From JAKANT01 sp035502095 (GTDB lineage Bacteria; Pseudomonadota; Gammaproteobacteria; Burkholderiales; Burkholderiaceae_F), in assembly GCA_035502095.1 (NCBI GenBank), contig DATJUX010000043.1, positions 186,001 through 250,000 of the forward strand: a stretch of 64,000 nt of DNA, written 5' to 3'. Position numbers and translations under genes: made by a program. How positions within the stretch are numbered: the first letter of the stretch is position 1; every line of letters starts with the position of its first letter. The notes under the pieces were generated by a model. The model was not told where the DNA came from. It saw only the letters and a program-made list of their open reading frames with translations, and did not search any database. Of the stretch, positions 26,703 through 35,039 are shown piece by piece.

Positions 26703-27107
26703 TCAGCGGCGGCCGAGCGAGTATTCGAACCACGTCTGGAACAGCAGCACGATCGTCGTCATCAGGATCGTGGCGCCGATCGCGAGCGTCGCGATGGCGA
26801 CCAGCACCGCGTCCCAGCCGCTTCGATTGGTGCGCTCGCTGCCGGGATTGAAGCGCGCGTCGAACTTCGCGTCGGGTGTCAGTGCGAGAACGATCGCCTC
26901 GACGAAGCCGGCGATGATCGGCACCATCAGGACGAAGAACGCCGGAGTCTGGTACCAGTTGCGCACCCCGACCAGCAGCGGAATCGTCAACAGCGTGACC
27001 GAGAGCGGCAGCCACCAGAAGCGCCGCCCGAGGTAGACGCGGTGGGCACCCAGTCCGCCGCCGAGGAAGGCGAGCAGCGCGGCCATGGCCTTGTGGCGAA
27101 AGTGCAT
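26703..27107 (-). CDS. TM2-domain membrane protein
   Basis: A 134-residue protein. The N-terminal TM2 domain (FRHKAMAALLAFLGGGLGAH, then RVYLGRRFWW) has two helices joined by the conserved turn, and further hydrophobic segments lie at about 55-77 and 100-125. TM2 proteins have no agreed function; some are linked to stress or envelope sensing. The ATG at 27107 has AAGGGATG just upstream. It is divergent from the rpsP promoter and abuts the radical SAM gene tail to tail. Confidence 0.8.
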   Translation of the reverse strand: MHFRHKAMAALLAFLGGGLGAHRVYLGRRFWWLPLSVTLLTIPLLVGVRNWYQTPAFFVLMVPIIAGFVEAIVLALTPDAKFDARFNPGSERTNRSGWDAVLVAIATLAIGATILMTTIVLLFQTWFEYSLGRR

Positions 27108-27191
27108 CCCTTCCTCGCAACGTCGGTTCCGCCCGGGATCATACGGAGCGGGCGTCCCGACCGGGTTCAGGGATCCGGACCCGGTGCCGGT

Positions 27192-27221
27192 TTGCCCTGC
27201 ATCCGGCGAGCCGGCTAGAAT
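27192..27221 (+). promoter_or_regulatory. Sigma-70 promoter for rpsP-rimM-trmD-rplS
   Basis: TTGCCC at 27192-27197 and TAGAAT at 27216-27221 are separated by 18 bases and lie about 110 bases before the rpsP start. This would leave a leader of roughly 100 bases, normal for this operon. Confidence 0.55.
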
Positions 27222-27332
27222 CACAAGCTTTTCCGCGCCGATTGCCGATCGCGTGCGGACAGGATTGGACGCGGGACCGCTCGTCGAGCGACGCGTTTGC
27301 GCACTCGGATTCGTCGAACAAGGAATTTCCGG

Positions 27333-27584
27333 ATGGTTGTCATTCGATTGGCGCGGGGCGGCGCCAAGAAGCGGCCCTTTTTCAACATCGTGGCGACCGA
27401 CTCGCGCAACGCACGCGACGGCCGGTTCATCGAGCGCGTGGGGTTCTACAACCCCAAGGCCGCCGAAGGTGAACCCCGTTTTCGCGTGGCCGCCGACCGC
27501 CTGAGCTATTGGCAGGGGGTGGGCGCGCAGATGAGCCCGACGGTTGCCCGGTTGGTGAAGGAGTTCGCCGCGCCGCCGGCATAA
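27333..27584 (+). CDS. rpsP: Small ribosomal subunit protein bS16
   Basis: An 83-residue ribosomal protein. It starts MVVIRLARGGAKKRPFFNIV and contains DSRNARDGRFIERVGFYNP, both diagnostic of S16. It assists 30S assembly. The ATG at 27333 follows an AAGGAATTTCC sequence; the open frame upstream is non-conserved. It is the first gene of the classical rpsP-rimM-trmD-rplS operon. Confidence 0.97.
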   Translation: MVVIRLARGGAKKRPFFNIVATDSRNARDGRFIERVGFYNPKAAEGEPRFRVAADRLSYWQGVGAQMSPTVARLVKEFAAPPA

Positions 27585-27601
27585 CGCAAGCGGATCCGGT
27601 C

Positions 27602-28165
27602 GTGCCGCCTGGCAAGTCCGCTGCGCGGCTGGTTGCAGCCGCGGGAGCTGCCGAAGCGCCATCGGACGACCTGGTCGAACTCGGCGTTCTGCGTGGCGCA
27701 TATGGTGTGAAGGGGTGGGTCCGGATCGCTCCGCACGACGCCGAAGCGGCCGTCCTGCAGGCGACGCGGAACTGGTGGTTGAGGCAGGGTGATCGCGTGG
27801 TCGCGCTGGAAGTCACTGGGGTACGTCGCCATGGCAGCGGGCTGGTCGCCAAGTTGGCCGGTTGCGACAACCCGGAAGCGGCGGAGCGGTTGCGCGGCGC
27901 CAGCGTAAACGTCGCGCGCGCGGATTTTCCAGCCGCGGCGAAAGGCGAGTACTACTGGGTCGATCTGCTGGGCGCCCGCGTGGTCAACCGTGCCGGCGTC
28001 GAACTCGGCAACGTGGTCGGTCTGCGCAACAACGGCGCGCAGGACCTGCTCGAGATCGCCGGCGCTGCGGGCGCGGAGCTCCTGGTGCCGCTGGTCGAGT
28101 CGTATGTCGATTCGATCGATACGGCAAACCGCCTGATCCGGGTCGATTGGCAGCAGGATTGGTAG
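27602..28165 (+). CDS. rimM: Ribosome maturation factor RimM
   Basis: A 187-residue 30S maturation factor that binds S19. The N-terminal RimM barrel is marked by ELGVLRGAYGVKGWVRIAP, and the PRC-barrel by GEYYWVDLLGARVVN, ending NRLIRVDWQQDW. The GTG at 27602 is the best start, 17 bases after rpsP; a longer frame overlaps the end of rpsP. The first 25 residues are Ala/Pro-rich and not conserved. Confidence 0.95.
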   Translation: MPPGKSAARLVAAAGAAEAPSDDLVELGVLRGAYGVKGWVRIAPHDAEAAVLQATRNWWLRQGDRVVALEVTGVRRHGSGLVAKLAGCDNPEAAERLRGASVNVARADFPAAAKGEYYWVDLLGARVVNRAGVELGNVVGLRNNGAQDLLEIAGAAGAELLVPLVESYVDSIDTANRLIRVDWQQDW

Positions 28166-28189
28166 CAGACGAGGAAATCGGAGCACGCC

Positions 28190-29059
28190 TTGCGGTTCGA
28201 CGCCATCACGCTGTTTCCCGAGATGTTCGAGGCGGTCACTCGCCACGGCATCACGCGGCGCGCGCTGGTGCAGGGCGTGTGGCAGTTCGCCGCCGTCAAC
28301 CCGCGCGACTTCACCACGGACAACCACCGCACGGTGGACGACCGTCCGTTCGGCGGCGGTCCCGGCATGGTGATGCTCGCGGAGCCGCTGGCACAGGCGG
28401 TGGCGAGCGCACGGGCCGCGCAAAGCGCGGCCGGGTGTACCGCGACGCACGTCGTGGCGCTGACGCCGAACGGAACGCCGCTCACTGATCAGCGCGTGCG
28501 TGAACTCGCGGGGCGTGCCGGAACGGGGATCGTGCTCGTCTGCGGTCGCTACGAGGGCATCGATCAGCGCTTCCTGGACGCCTGCGTCGACGAGGAAATC
28601 TCGATCGGCGACTTCTTGGTCTCCGGGGGCGAGGTGGCTGCGATGGCGCTGATCGACGCGATCGTGCGCCAGTTGCCCGGCGCGCTGAAGGAATCGTCGG
28701 TCGCCGACGAATCGTTCGCCGACGGCCTGCTCGACGCTCCGCACTACACGCGGCCCGAGATGTGGCGCGGCCGCGGCGTGCCCGACGTGCTGCTGTCGGG
28801 GCATCACGCCGACATCGCGCGCTGGCGGCGTGCGCAGCGGCTCGCGCGCACCGAGCGTGTCAGGCCGGATCTGATCGAGCGGTTGCGCCTGGCCGGCGCG
28901 CCGCAGGGTTTGCAGCAAACGCGCGGCGACGCGCGGGGTGCCGCGTCCGTCGAGGGCGCGGCGAGTCACGTGGTCCCATCCTCTGGGGCGGCAACAGCGA
29001 CCCCGACCGGGGTCAATGCGGCGGCAGCCGCGCAGAACGGCCGCACCACGATGGTCTAA
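28190..29059 (+). CDS. trmD: tRNA (guanine37-N1)-methyltransferase
   Basis: SAM-dependent SPOUT enzyme that makes m1G37 in tRNAs and so prevents frameshifting. Knot and tRNA-binding motifs are intact: FDAITLFPEMFEAV, RPFGGGPGMVML, VCGRYEGIDQRF, IGDFLVSGGEVAAMALIDA and HYTRPEMWRGRGVPDVLLSG. The start is TTG at 28190, supported by GGAG 7 bases upstream. The protein is 289 residues against about 250 for typical TrmD, and the extra 30 or so form a low-complexity Ala/Thr/Val tail. It lies between rimM and rplS as expected. Confidence 0.96.
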   Translation: MRFDAITLFPEMFEAVTRHGITRRALVQGVWQFAAVNPRDFTTDNHRTVDDRPFGGGPGMVMLAEPLAQAVASARAAQSAAGCTATHVVALTPNGTPLTDQRVRELAGRAGTGIVLVCGRYEGIDQRFLDACVDEEISIGDFLVSGGEVAAMALIDAIVRQLPGALKESSVADESFADGLLDAPHYTRPEMWRGRGVPDVLLSGHHADIARWRRAQRLARTERVRPDLIERLRLAGAPQGLQQTRGDARGAASVEGAASHVVPSSGAATATPTGVNAAAAAQNGRTTMV

Positions 29060-29069
29060 GGAGAGTGCA

Positions 29070-29456
29070 GTGGACGTGATCCAGCAACTCGAGAAGGAAG
29101 AAATCGCGCGCCTGAGCGCGAACAAAGCGATTCCGGAGTTCTCGCCCGGCGACACCGTCGTCGTCAACGTCAATGTCGTCGAAGGCACGCGCAAGCGGGT
29201 GCAGGCCTACGAAGGTGTCGTGATCGGCAAGCGCAACCGCGGGCTCAACAGCTCGTTCGTGGTGCGCAAGATTTCCAGCGGCGAGGGCGTCGAGCGGACG
29301 TTCCAGCTCTATTCGCCCTCGATCGCGTCGATCGAAGTGAAGCGCCGCGGCGACGTCCGGCGCGCGAAGCTCTACTACCTGCGTGACCGCTCCGGCAAAT
29401 CCGCCCGGATCCGCGAAAAGCTCGCGCACCATCAGAACCGGCCGGCCGAGGAATAG
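29070..29456 (+). CDS. rplS: Large ribosomal subunit protein bL19
   Basis: A 128-residue 50S protein at the subunit interface. Motifs include IPEFSPGDTVVVNVNVVEGT, VVIGKRNRGLNSSFVVRKIS and RAKLYYLRDRSGKSARIREK. The GTG at 29070 follows a very good AAGGAGA sequence, and the protein begins MDVIQQLEKEEI as in other betaproteobacteria. The trmD stop is 10 bases upstream. Confidence 0.97.
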   Translation: MDVIQQLEKEEIARLSANKAIPEFSPGDTVVVNVNVVEGTRKRVQAYEGVVIGKRNRGLNSSFVVRKISSGEGVERTFQLYSPSIASIEVKRRGDVRRAKLYYLRDRSGKSARIREKLAHHQNRPAEE

Positions 29457-29488
29457 CAGGAGACGGCGCGCGCGCCGCGCCGAATGTC

Positions 29489-30202
29489 GTGGGCGATCCA
29501 GCAAGCTCGAGGCCACGGCGCCCATTGTTCGATCCGGAAACCATGCCGCTGGATCCGACGTTTGCGGATCCGGCGGTGCGCGGCGCCGCGGTCGAACCCG
29601 GGCGTCTTTCCGCGCAAGCCCTGCGCCGGCGCTTCGCGGATCCGCCCGCGTGGCACCCCGAACTCAACACGGATCCGCGTCTCGCGCAGCTGCAGGGGCC
29701 CCCGCGTCCGGCCGCGGTCCTCGTCCCGCTGGTCCAGCGTGCGGACGGACTCACGGTTCTCCTGACCCAGCGCACCGCGCACCTGAACGACCATGCAGGC
29801 CAGATCAGCTTCCCCGGCGGGCGTGCCGAAGACGTCGACGAATCGGCGCGGCACACCGCGCTACGCGAGACCGAGGAGGAAATCGGCCTGGCGCCCGAGG
29901 CCGTGGAGGTCATCGGCAGCCTCCCCGACTATGTCGTGGCGACCGGCTACCAGGTGACTCCGATCGTGGGCGTGGTCGAGCGCACGTTCACCCTGCGCCT
30001 CGACGAGTTCGAGGTGGCGGAGGTGTTCGAAGTGCCGCTTGCGTTCCTGATGGATCCGGCGAACCACGAGCGGCGTTCGGTCGAGATCGACGGCGTGCGT
30101 CGCACCTTCTATGCGATGCCGTATCAGGGCCGGCGGCGCTATTTCATCTGGGGCGCCACCGCTGCGATGTTGCGCAACCTCTATCAGTTCCTGCGCAGCT
30201 AG
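29489..30202 (+). CDS. NUDIX hydrolase, CoA pyrophosphatase type
   Basis: A 237-residue hydrolase of the NudL/CoA pyrophosphatase group, expected to cleave CoA or its derivatives to 3',5'-ADP and phosphopantetheine. The NUDIX box is complete: GGRAEDVDESARHTALRETE followed by EEIGL, preceded by the CoA-type sequence LTQRTAHLNDHAGQISFPGG. The GTG at 29489 is used; start codons at 29525 (TTG) and 29543 (ATG) are alternatives, but the conserved FDP segment precedes 29543. It follows rplS after 32 bases, an order kept in many betaproteobacteria. Confidence 0.9.
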   Translation: MGDPASSRPRRPLFDPETMPLDPTFADPAVRGAAVEPGRLSAQALRRRFADPPAWHPELNTDPRLAQLQGPPRPAAVLVPLVQRADGLTVLLTQRTAHLNDHAGQISFPGGRAEDVDESARHTALRETEEEIGLAPEAVEVIGSLPDYVVATGYQVTPIVGVVERTFTLRLDEFEVAEVFEVPLAFLMDPANHERRSVEIDGVRRTFYAMPYQGRRRYFIWGATAAMLRNLYQFLRS

Positions 30203-30248
30203 CACGCCTGCCTACAATCGACCGTACCCCGTCTTCGATCGTCGTCCC

Positions 30249-31214
30249 GTGAGCTGGATCGCCCTGGTCCTCACCTTGCTGCTGGAGCAGGCGCGCCCGA
30301 TGCCGGCCGGCAATCCGGTGTACATGGCCGTGTGGTCGCTGGCCGAGACGGCCGAGCGCAATCTGAACGCCGGGCGACGGCGGCATGGCCTCTATGCCTG
30401 GGTCGCGTTCGTGCTCGGCTGTGCGCTCGGCGTCGGCGTCGTGCACTACCTGCTGCTGTCGTTTGCCTGGATCGCAGCGCTGATCTTCGACGTCGTGGTC
30501 CTGTATTTCACCCTGGGATTCCGCCAGTTCAGCCACCACAGCACCGAGATCCAGGCGGCGTTGAACAGCGGCGATCTCGCCGCGGCCAGGCGCCAGCTCA
30601 CCGAGTGGAAACGCATGCGCGATCCGTCGTTCGACGCGAGCGAGATGGACGCGCCGGAACTGATCCGCCAGGCCATCGAGCATGGCCTGCTGCTTTCGCA
30701 CCGGCACGTCTTCGGCGTGCTGTTCTGGTTCGTTCTTCTTCCCGGTCCCGTCGGCCCGATCCTGTATCGGCTCTCCGAGTATGTCGCGCGCGCGTGGAAT
30801 CGGCCCACGCCGGAGGGGCTGCCGCCCGACCGCTTCGGCGACTTCGCGCGCCGTGCCTTCGCCTGGATCGACTGGCTGCCGGCGCGCCTGACCGCGCTGG
30901 GTTTTGCGATCGTCGGCGACTTCGAAGGGACCATCTATTGCTGGCGCCGCGTCGCGCGTGCGCCGGCGGACGACGGGCCAAGCGGTCCCGACACGCGCAC
31001 GCTGGTGCTCGCCGCCGCGAGCGGCGCGCTCGGCACGCGCGTGCTCAATGCCGCCGAGGCGGCGCGCTATCTCGACGAGGCCGGCAACGAGGGCGCAGGC
31101 TTGGTCGAACCGAGCATGGCGACGCAGCGTTCGGTGGTCGGGTTGGTGTGGCGCTCGCTCGTTCTTTGGCTGGCGCTGCTGCTTCTGTTGACGCTCGTGG
31201 CCTGGTTCAGCTGA
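30249..31214 (+). CDS. CobD/CbiB-family membrane protein
   Basis: A 321-residue integral membrane protein annotated in betaproteobacteria as CobD/CbiB family. It begins SWIALVLTLLLEQARPMPAG. It has hydrophobic segments near residues 50-70, 75-95, 155-180, 205-220 and 300-320. A motif FDVVVLYFTLGFRQFSHHST aligns with the CbiB/AmpE core. True CbiB makes adenosylcobinamide-phosphate precursor, but no other cobalamin gene is here, so the AmpE-like side of the family is possible. The GTG at 30249 is the start that places the first membrane segment at the N-terminus. A TACAAT element lies 31 bases upstream (30213-30218). Confidence 0.8.
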   Translation: MSWIALVLTLLLEQARPMPAGNPVYMAVWSLAETAERNLNAGRRRHGLYAWVAFVLGCALGVGVVHYLLLSFAWIAALIFDVVVLYFTLGFRQFSHHSTEIQAALNSGDLAAARRQLTEWKRMRDPSFDASEMDAPELIRQAIEHGLLLSHRHVFGVLFWFVLLPGPVGPILYRLSEYVARAWNRPTPEGLPPDRFGDFARRAFAWIDWLPARLTALGFAIVGDFEGTIYCWRRVARAPADDGPSGPDTRTLVLAAASGALGTRVLNAAEAARYLDEAGNEGAGLVEPSMATQRSVVGLVWRSLVLWLALLLLLTLVAWFS

Positions 31215-31228
31215 GCTGGCCGGTCCGT

Positions 31229-31555
31229 CTACCCGCTGCCCGGTTGCGGCGCCGGCGAGGGTGAGCCGCAATTCCAGCAGGTCGCGAATTGCGGTTCGAT
31301 GGTTTCGTGACAGACCGAACACTGCCAGGCCGGTGCATCGGTCGGCAGTGCCAGGTCGCGCAGCAACTGCAGCGCCCGGGCCTCGTCGAGCGCGTCGTGA
31401 ATCCACACCTGCGGCGAACACTCGAGCCACGGGATGTCGCCGATGGCGCCCGCCAGCGTGGTGTTCCTCACTTCGCACCGGATGCCTGCGGCGCGCAGCG
31501 CATTGGCGAAGTGCGCGGCCTGCAGCACGTGATCGCAGCGGCGCAGCAGCTTCAT
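31229..31555 (-). CDS. DUF2007-type protein with zinc ribbon
   Basis: A 108-residue protein. The N-terminal part (residues 1-75) resembles the DUF2007 putative signal-transducing domain (MKLLRRCDHVLQAAHFANAL, then SPQVWIHDALDEARALQLL). The C-terminal part is a zinc ribbon with two CxxC pairs (CSVCHETIEPQFATCWNCG). Together these suggest a small regulatory or adaptor protein; its partner is unknown. Its start overlaps the rsgA stop by 4 bases, so the two are translationally coupled. It converges with the CobD-like gene. Confidence 0.82.
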   Translation of the reverse strand: MKLLRRCDHVLQAAHFANALRAAGIRCEVRNTTLAGAIGDIPWLECSPQVWIHDALDEARALQLLRDLALPTDAPAWQCSVCHETIEPQFATCWNCGSPSPAPQPGSG

Positions 31556-32439
31556 CCGCGCAGCTCCGCCATCACCTGGCGATAGAAGGCGTAGCGCGCC
31601 GGATCGATCTCGCCGCGCGCGAGCGCCGCCCGCACCGAACAGTCCGGCTCATCGAGATGCCCGCAGTCGGCGAACCGGCACTGGCCGGCGACCTGCGCGA
31701 GCTCCGGCATCGCCGCCGCAAGTTCGCGTGCGTCGAGATGGCGCAGGCCGAACGACTGGAACCCGGGCGAGTCGACGAGCGCGCCGCCGCCCGGAAGACC
31801 GAACCACCGGGACGACGACGTCGTCTGCTTCCCCAGGTTGAGGCGATGCGAGAACTCCTGCGTCGGTGCGCCGGCGCCGGGGACCAGCAGGTTGAGCAGC
31901 GTCGATTTGCCCATGCCCGATTGTCCGACCAGCAGCGTGGTGCGGTCACGCAGCACGTGCATGAGCGCCTCGCGCGCCTCGTTCGCTCCCGCCTTGGCCG
32001 ACACGCCCAGCGTGCGGTAGCCCAGTGCCGCGAGCTTAGCCAGGAACGAGCGCGCCGGCTCGATGTCCGGCAGGTCGTTCTTGTTGAGGATCGCAAGCGC
32101 GCCGATGCCGGCCCCGTGCGCCGCGAGCAGCGCGCGCCAGACGAAGTGGGGATTGAAGGCGGGACGGGCGGCAAAGACGATCGCAATCTGCTCGATGTTG
32201 GCTGCGAGCGTCTTTTCCCGCGTGCCCTCGGCCCGCATCAGGACGCTCGCACGCGGCAACGCGGATTCGATGACCGCCTGGCCGGACGGATCGAGACTCA
32301 CGCGGACCTGATCGCCGACGATGATGTCGCCGCGCTTCCCGCGCCGGGTGGCGAGGCGGGGAGTACCGTGCGTGTCCTCGACCAGGTAGTTGCGCCCGAA
32401 GCCTGCGGTGACGCGGGCGGTCGTGCCTCGATCCGTCAC
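31552..32439 (-). CDS. rsgA: Ribosome small-subunit-dependent GTPase RsgA
   Basis: A 295-residue circularly permuted GTPase that checks late 30S assembly. An N-terminal OB fold (about 1-60) precedes the G domain with motifs in permuted order: AILNKNDLPD, then the P-loop GQSGMGKSTLLN, then LVDSPGFQSFGL. The C-terminal zinc site is CRFADCGHLDEPDC. Length and motif order are typical. It is coupled to the DUF2007 gene downstream and lies 36 bases after the M48 protease gene, all on the minus strand. Confidence 0.96.
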   Translation of the reverse strand: MTDRGTTARVTAGFGRNYLVEDTHGTPRLATRRGKRGDIIVGDQVRVSLDPSGQAVIESALPRASVLMRAEGTREKTLAANIEQIAIVFAARPAFNPHFVWRALLAAHGAGIGALAILNKNDLPDIEPARSFLAKLAALGYRTLGVSAKAGANEAREALMHVLRDRTTLLVGQSGMGKSTLLNLLVPGAGAPTQEFSHRLNLGKQTTSSSRWFGLPGGGALVDSPGFQSFGLRHLDARELAAAMPELAQVAGQCRFADCGHLDEPDCSVRAALARGEIDPARYAFYRQVMAELRG

Positions 32440-32475
32440 GACGCGCAGGCACGCTTGTGAGTGTGCATCGCTCCG

Positions 32476-33744
32476 CTAAGCCCCTGCCGCCAGCAACCGC
32501 TGCACGCGCATCGCCGCGGGTGGATGCGAGTCGTAGAAGGCCGAATGCAACGGGTCGGGGGTCAGCGTCGATGCGTTTTCCTGGTACAGCTTCACCAGCG
32601 CCGTCACCAGGTCGCTCGCGCGTGCATGGCGCGCGGCGAACGCATCCGCCTCGAACTCGTGACGGCGCGAGAGCCGGCTTGCGATCGGTCCGAACACGAA
32701 CGTGAACACCGGCAGGACGAGGAAGAACAGCACCAGGGCCAGCGCGTCGTTGGGTGCGTCGAGTGCCGGCGTTACGCCGAGGCCCTGGTAGAACCACGGT
32801 TGGGTGACAAGCCAGCCGAGTAGCGCCAGCACGGCCAGGCTCGCCAGCACCGAGAAGGTCAGGCGTTTGGCGATGTGCCTGAGCTTGAAGTGCCCCAGCT
32901 CGTGCGCCAGCACCGCCTCGATCTCCGGCGGCTGCAGGCGATCGACCAGCGTGTCGAAGAAGACGATGCGCTTGGCCCGCCCGAGGCCGGTGAAGTACGC
33001 ATTGCCGTGGCTGGAGCGGCGCGACCCGTCCATCACGTAGACGCCGCGGCTGGAAAAACCCGTGCGCTCGAGTAGGGCCTGGATGCGCGCCGCGAGCGCG
33101 CCGTCCTGCAGCGGCGTGAACTTGTTGAAGAGCGGTGCGATCAGCGTCGGGTAGAGCACGAGCACCAGCGCATTGAAGGCGATCCACACCAGCCAGGCGT
33201 ACAGCCACCAGAGCGTGCCCGCCTTTTGCATCAGCCAGAACACGATCGCGAGAATCGGACCGCCCACGGCGATCGCGATGGCCAGCGCCTTCAGCAGGTC
33301 GGCGACGAACAGCGCGGGCGTCATGCGGTTGAAGCCGAACGCCTGTTCGATGCGAAACTGGCGGTACCAGGCGAACGGAAGGTCGATCAGGCCGAGCACG
33401 CCGAGCACGACGCCGACGAGCAGCAACTCGAACAGGAAGCCGCGTCCGGTCCAGCCCGCCAGCGTATCGGCGATCGCCTGCACGCCGCCGAACAAGGTCA
33501 GCGCGACCAGCACGACTGCCCCGACGCCGGTCTCGATCATGCCGAGGCGCTGGCGCGCGATGGTGTAGGCCGCGGCCTTGCGGTGCGCCTCGATGGTGAC
33601 CCGCTCGGCGAACTGCTCCGGGACCCGCCCCGCGTGCGCGGAAACGTGCCGCACCTGGCGCAGCGCCAGCCAGAACTTGATGGCGACCATGGCGATGAGG
33701 AACGCCACGAACACCAGGGTGAAGGCGGTTGCCATCGAAAACAT
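32476..33744 (-). CDS. M48-family membrane metalloprotease (Ste24/HtpX-like)
   Basis: A 422-residue integral membrane zinc protease. The HExxH motif is HELGHFKLRH, and the third ligand Glu lies in HEFEADAFAARHA. There are several membrane segments before and after the motif (MFSMATAFTLVFVAFLIAMV at the N-terminus, LVTQPWFYQGLGV region, and LALVLFFLVLPVFTFVFGPI). The length and layout match the CAAX-protease-like Ste24 subgroup more than short HtpX. It probably degrades damaged membrane proteins or processes prenylated-like peptides; the substrate is unknown. Start is ATG 33744, with ATG 33735 and GTG 33771 as alternatives. Confidence 0.93.
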   Translation of the reverse strand: MFSMATAFTLVFVAFLIAMVAIKFWLALRQVRHVSAHAGRVPEQFAERVTIEAHRKAAAYTIARQRLGMIETGVGAVVLVALTLFGGVQAIADTLAGWTGRGFLFELLLVGVVLGVLGLIDLPFAWYRQFRIEQAFGFNRMTPALFVADLLKALAIAIAVGGPILAIVFWLMQKAGTLWWLYAWLVWIAFNALVLVLYPTLIAPLFNKFTPLQDGALAARIQALLERTGFSSRGVYVMDGSRRSSHGNAYFTGLGRAKRIVFFDTLVDRLQPPEIEAVLAHELGHFKLRHIAKRLTFSVLASLAVLALLGWLVTQPWFYQGLGVTPALDAPNDALALVLFFLVLPVFTFVFGPIASRLSRRHEFEADAFAARHARASDLVTALVKLYQENASTLTPDPLHSAFYDSHPPAAMRVQRLLAAGA

Positions 33745-33845
33745 CGTCGGCTCGGACAAGGCGGCGCGCACGAACGCGCATGCGAGAATCGGTTCAAGCG
33801 GGCGACGGGACCAGCCACGCCGCCGCGCCGATGCACGAAAAAATT

Positions 33846-34433
33846 ATGTCACAGGCGGCAATCATGCCGGGCCCTTACATGCGCGATGCACGCTTCGACG
33901 ACAACAACCTGATCTGGGTCGACATGGAGATGAGCGGCTTGAACCCGGACTGCGACCGCGTCCTCGAAGTGGCGGTGGTGGTGACCGACTCGCAGCTCGA
34001 GGTGCTCGCCGAAGGGCCGGTGCTCGCGATCCATCAGACCGAGCGCGTGCTGGCGACGATGGATGCGTGGAACACCTCGACCCACGGCCGCTCGGGACTG
34101 ACGGCGCGTGTCCGCGAGTCGAAGGTCGACGAGGCCCAGGCGGAAACCGAGGTGCTTGCGTTCCTCGAGCGTTACGTCGCCGCCGGCAAGTCGCCGATGT
34201 GCGGCAACTCGATCTGCCAGGACCGTCGTTTCATGGCGCGCTGGCTGCCGCGCCTCGAAGGCTACTTCCACTACCGCAATCTCGACGTCAGTACGCTGAA
34301 GGAGCTGGCGCGCCGCTGGAAGCCGGACGTCGTGCGCGCCTTCGAAAAGAAGAGCCGCCACGAGGCACTGGCCGACATCTACGAGTCGATCGCCGAGCTG
34401 AAGCACTATCGTCAGCATCTGATCGTCGCCTGA
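33846..34433 (+). CDS. orn: Oligoribonuclease
   Basis: DEDDh 3'-5' exonuclease that finishes RNA and pGpG degradation, and so clears c-di-GMP breakdown products. Motif I is NLIWVDMEMSGL, motif II includes GNSICQDRRFMARWLPRLEG, and motif III ends HEALADIYESIAELKHYR. Of the candidate starts at 33846, 33864 and 33879, the last is closest to the usual Orn N-terminus; 33846 is reported as the longest with a plausible upstream. It is divergent from the M48 gene and is essential in many gammaproteobacteria. Confidence 0.95.
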   Translation: MSQAAIMPGPYMRDARFDDNNLIWVDMEMSGLNPDCDRVLEVAVVVTDSQLEVLAEGPVLAIHQTERVLATMDAWNTSTHGRSGLTARVRESKVDEAQAETEVLAFLERYVAAGKSPMCGNSICQDRRFMARWLPRLEGYFHYRNLDVSTLKELARRWKPDVVRAFEKKSRHEALADIYESIAELKHYRQHLIVA

Positions 34434-34556
34434 GGCCGGGCGCCGTGCCCGGAACGGCCAGTCGCGGGTCGACGCTAGGGCGGGAATAATGGGCCGTGGC
34501 AACGTTGTTTACCGAGCGCTGTAGTTCGTGTCGCCAACCCTTAGAAGGGGACAAAA

Positions 34557-34973
34557 ATGAACGAGGCATTCTTCGCAACCTGGACGCCGCGCCTGCTGTC
34601 GCTGCTGCGGATCATCGCCGGCTATCTCTACATCATGCATGGCACGGCCAAGCTGCTCGGCGTTCCGCACGTCGCGATGTTCGACAACCTGCAGGTGATG
34701 TCGCTGATCGGCTTTGCCGGCATCCTGGAGCTGGTCGGCGGTGCGTTGATCCTGATCGGCCTGTTTACGCGACCGGTCGCGTTCATCCTCTCCGGCGAAA
34801 TGGCGTTCGCGTACTTCATGGCGCACGCGAGCCGCGGCAGCACCCTGGTGCCGATGCTGAACCAGGGCGAGGTCGCGGTCCTGTACTGCTTCCTGTTTCT
34901 TTTCTTCGCCGCGGCTGGCGCGGGTCCGTGGAGCGTCGACGCGATGCGGGGCCGGCGTCCCGCGGCGGCCTGA
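34557..34973 (+). CDS. DoxX-family membrane protein
   Basis: A 138-residue protein with four predicted membrane helices (about 12-32, 45-68, 72-90 and 105-125). DoxX features include LLRIIAGYLYIMHGTAKLLG and ELVGGALILIGLFTRPVAFI. DoxX proteins are linked to redox or oxidative-stress functions and to quinone chemistry in some species; the role here is unknown. A clean AAGGGGACAAAA ribosome binding site precedes the ATG. It stands alone between orn and the HMG-CoA lyase gene. Confidence 0.88.
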   Translation: MNEAFFATWTPRLLSLLRIIAGYLYIMHGTAKLLGVPHVAMFDNLQVMSLIGFAGILELVGGALILIGLFTRPVAFILSGEMAFAYFMAHASRGSTLVPMLNQGEVAVLYCFLFLFFAAAGAGPWSVDAMRGRRPAAA

Positions 34974-35039
34974 CAGGTTGCGGCGCGGGCGCCCGCACCG
35001 GGTGCTGCCTGCGGGATCGCTCGTAGCCGGGGAGGGCTG

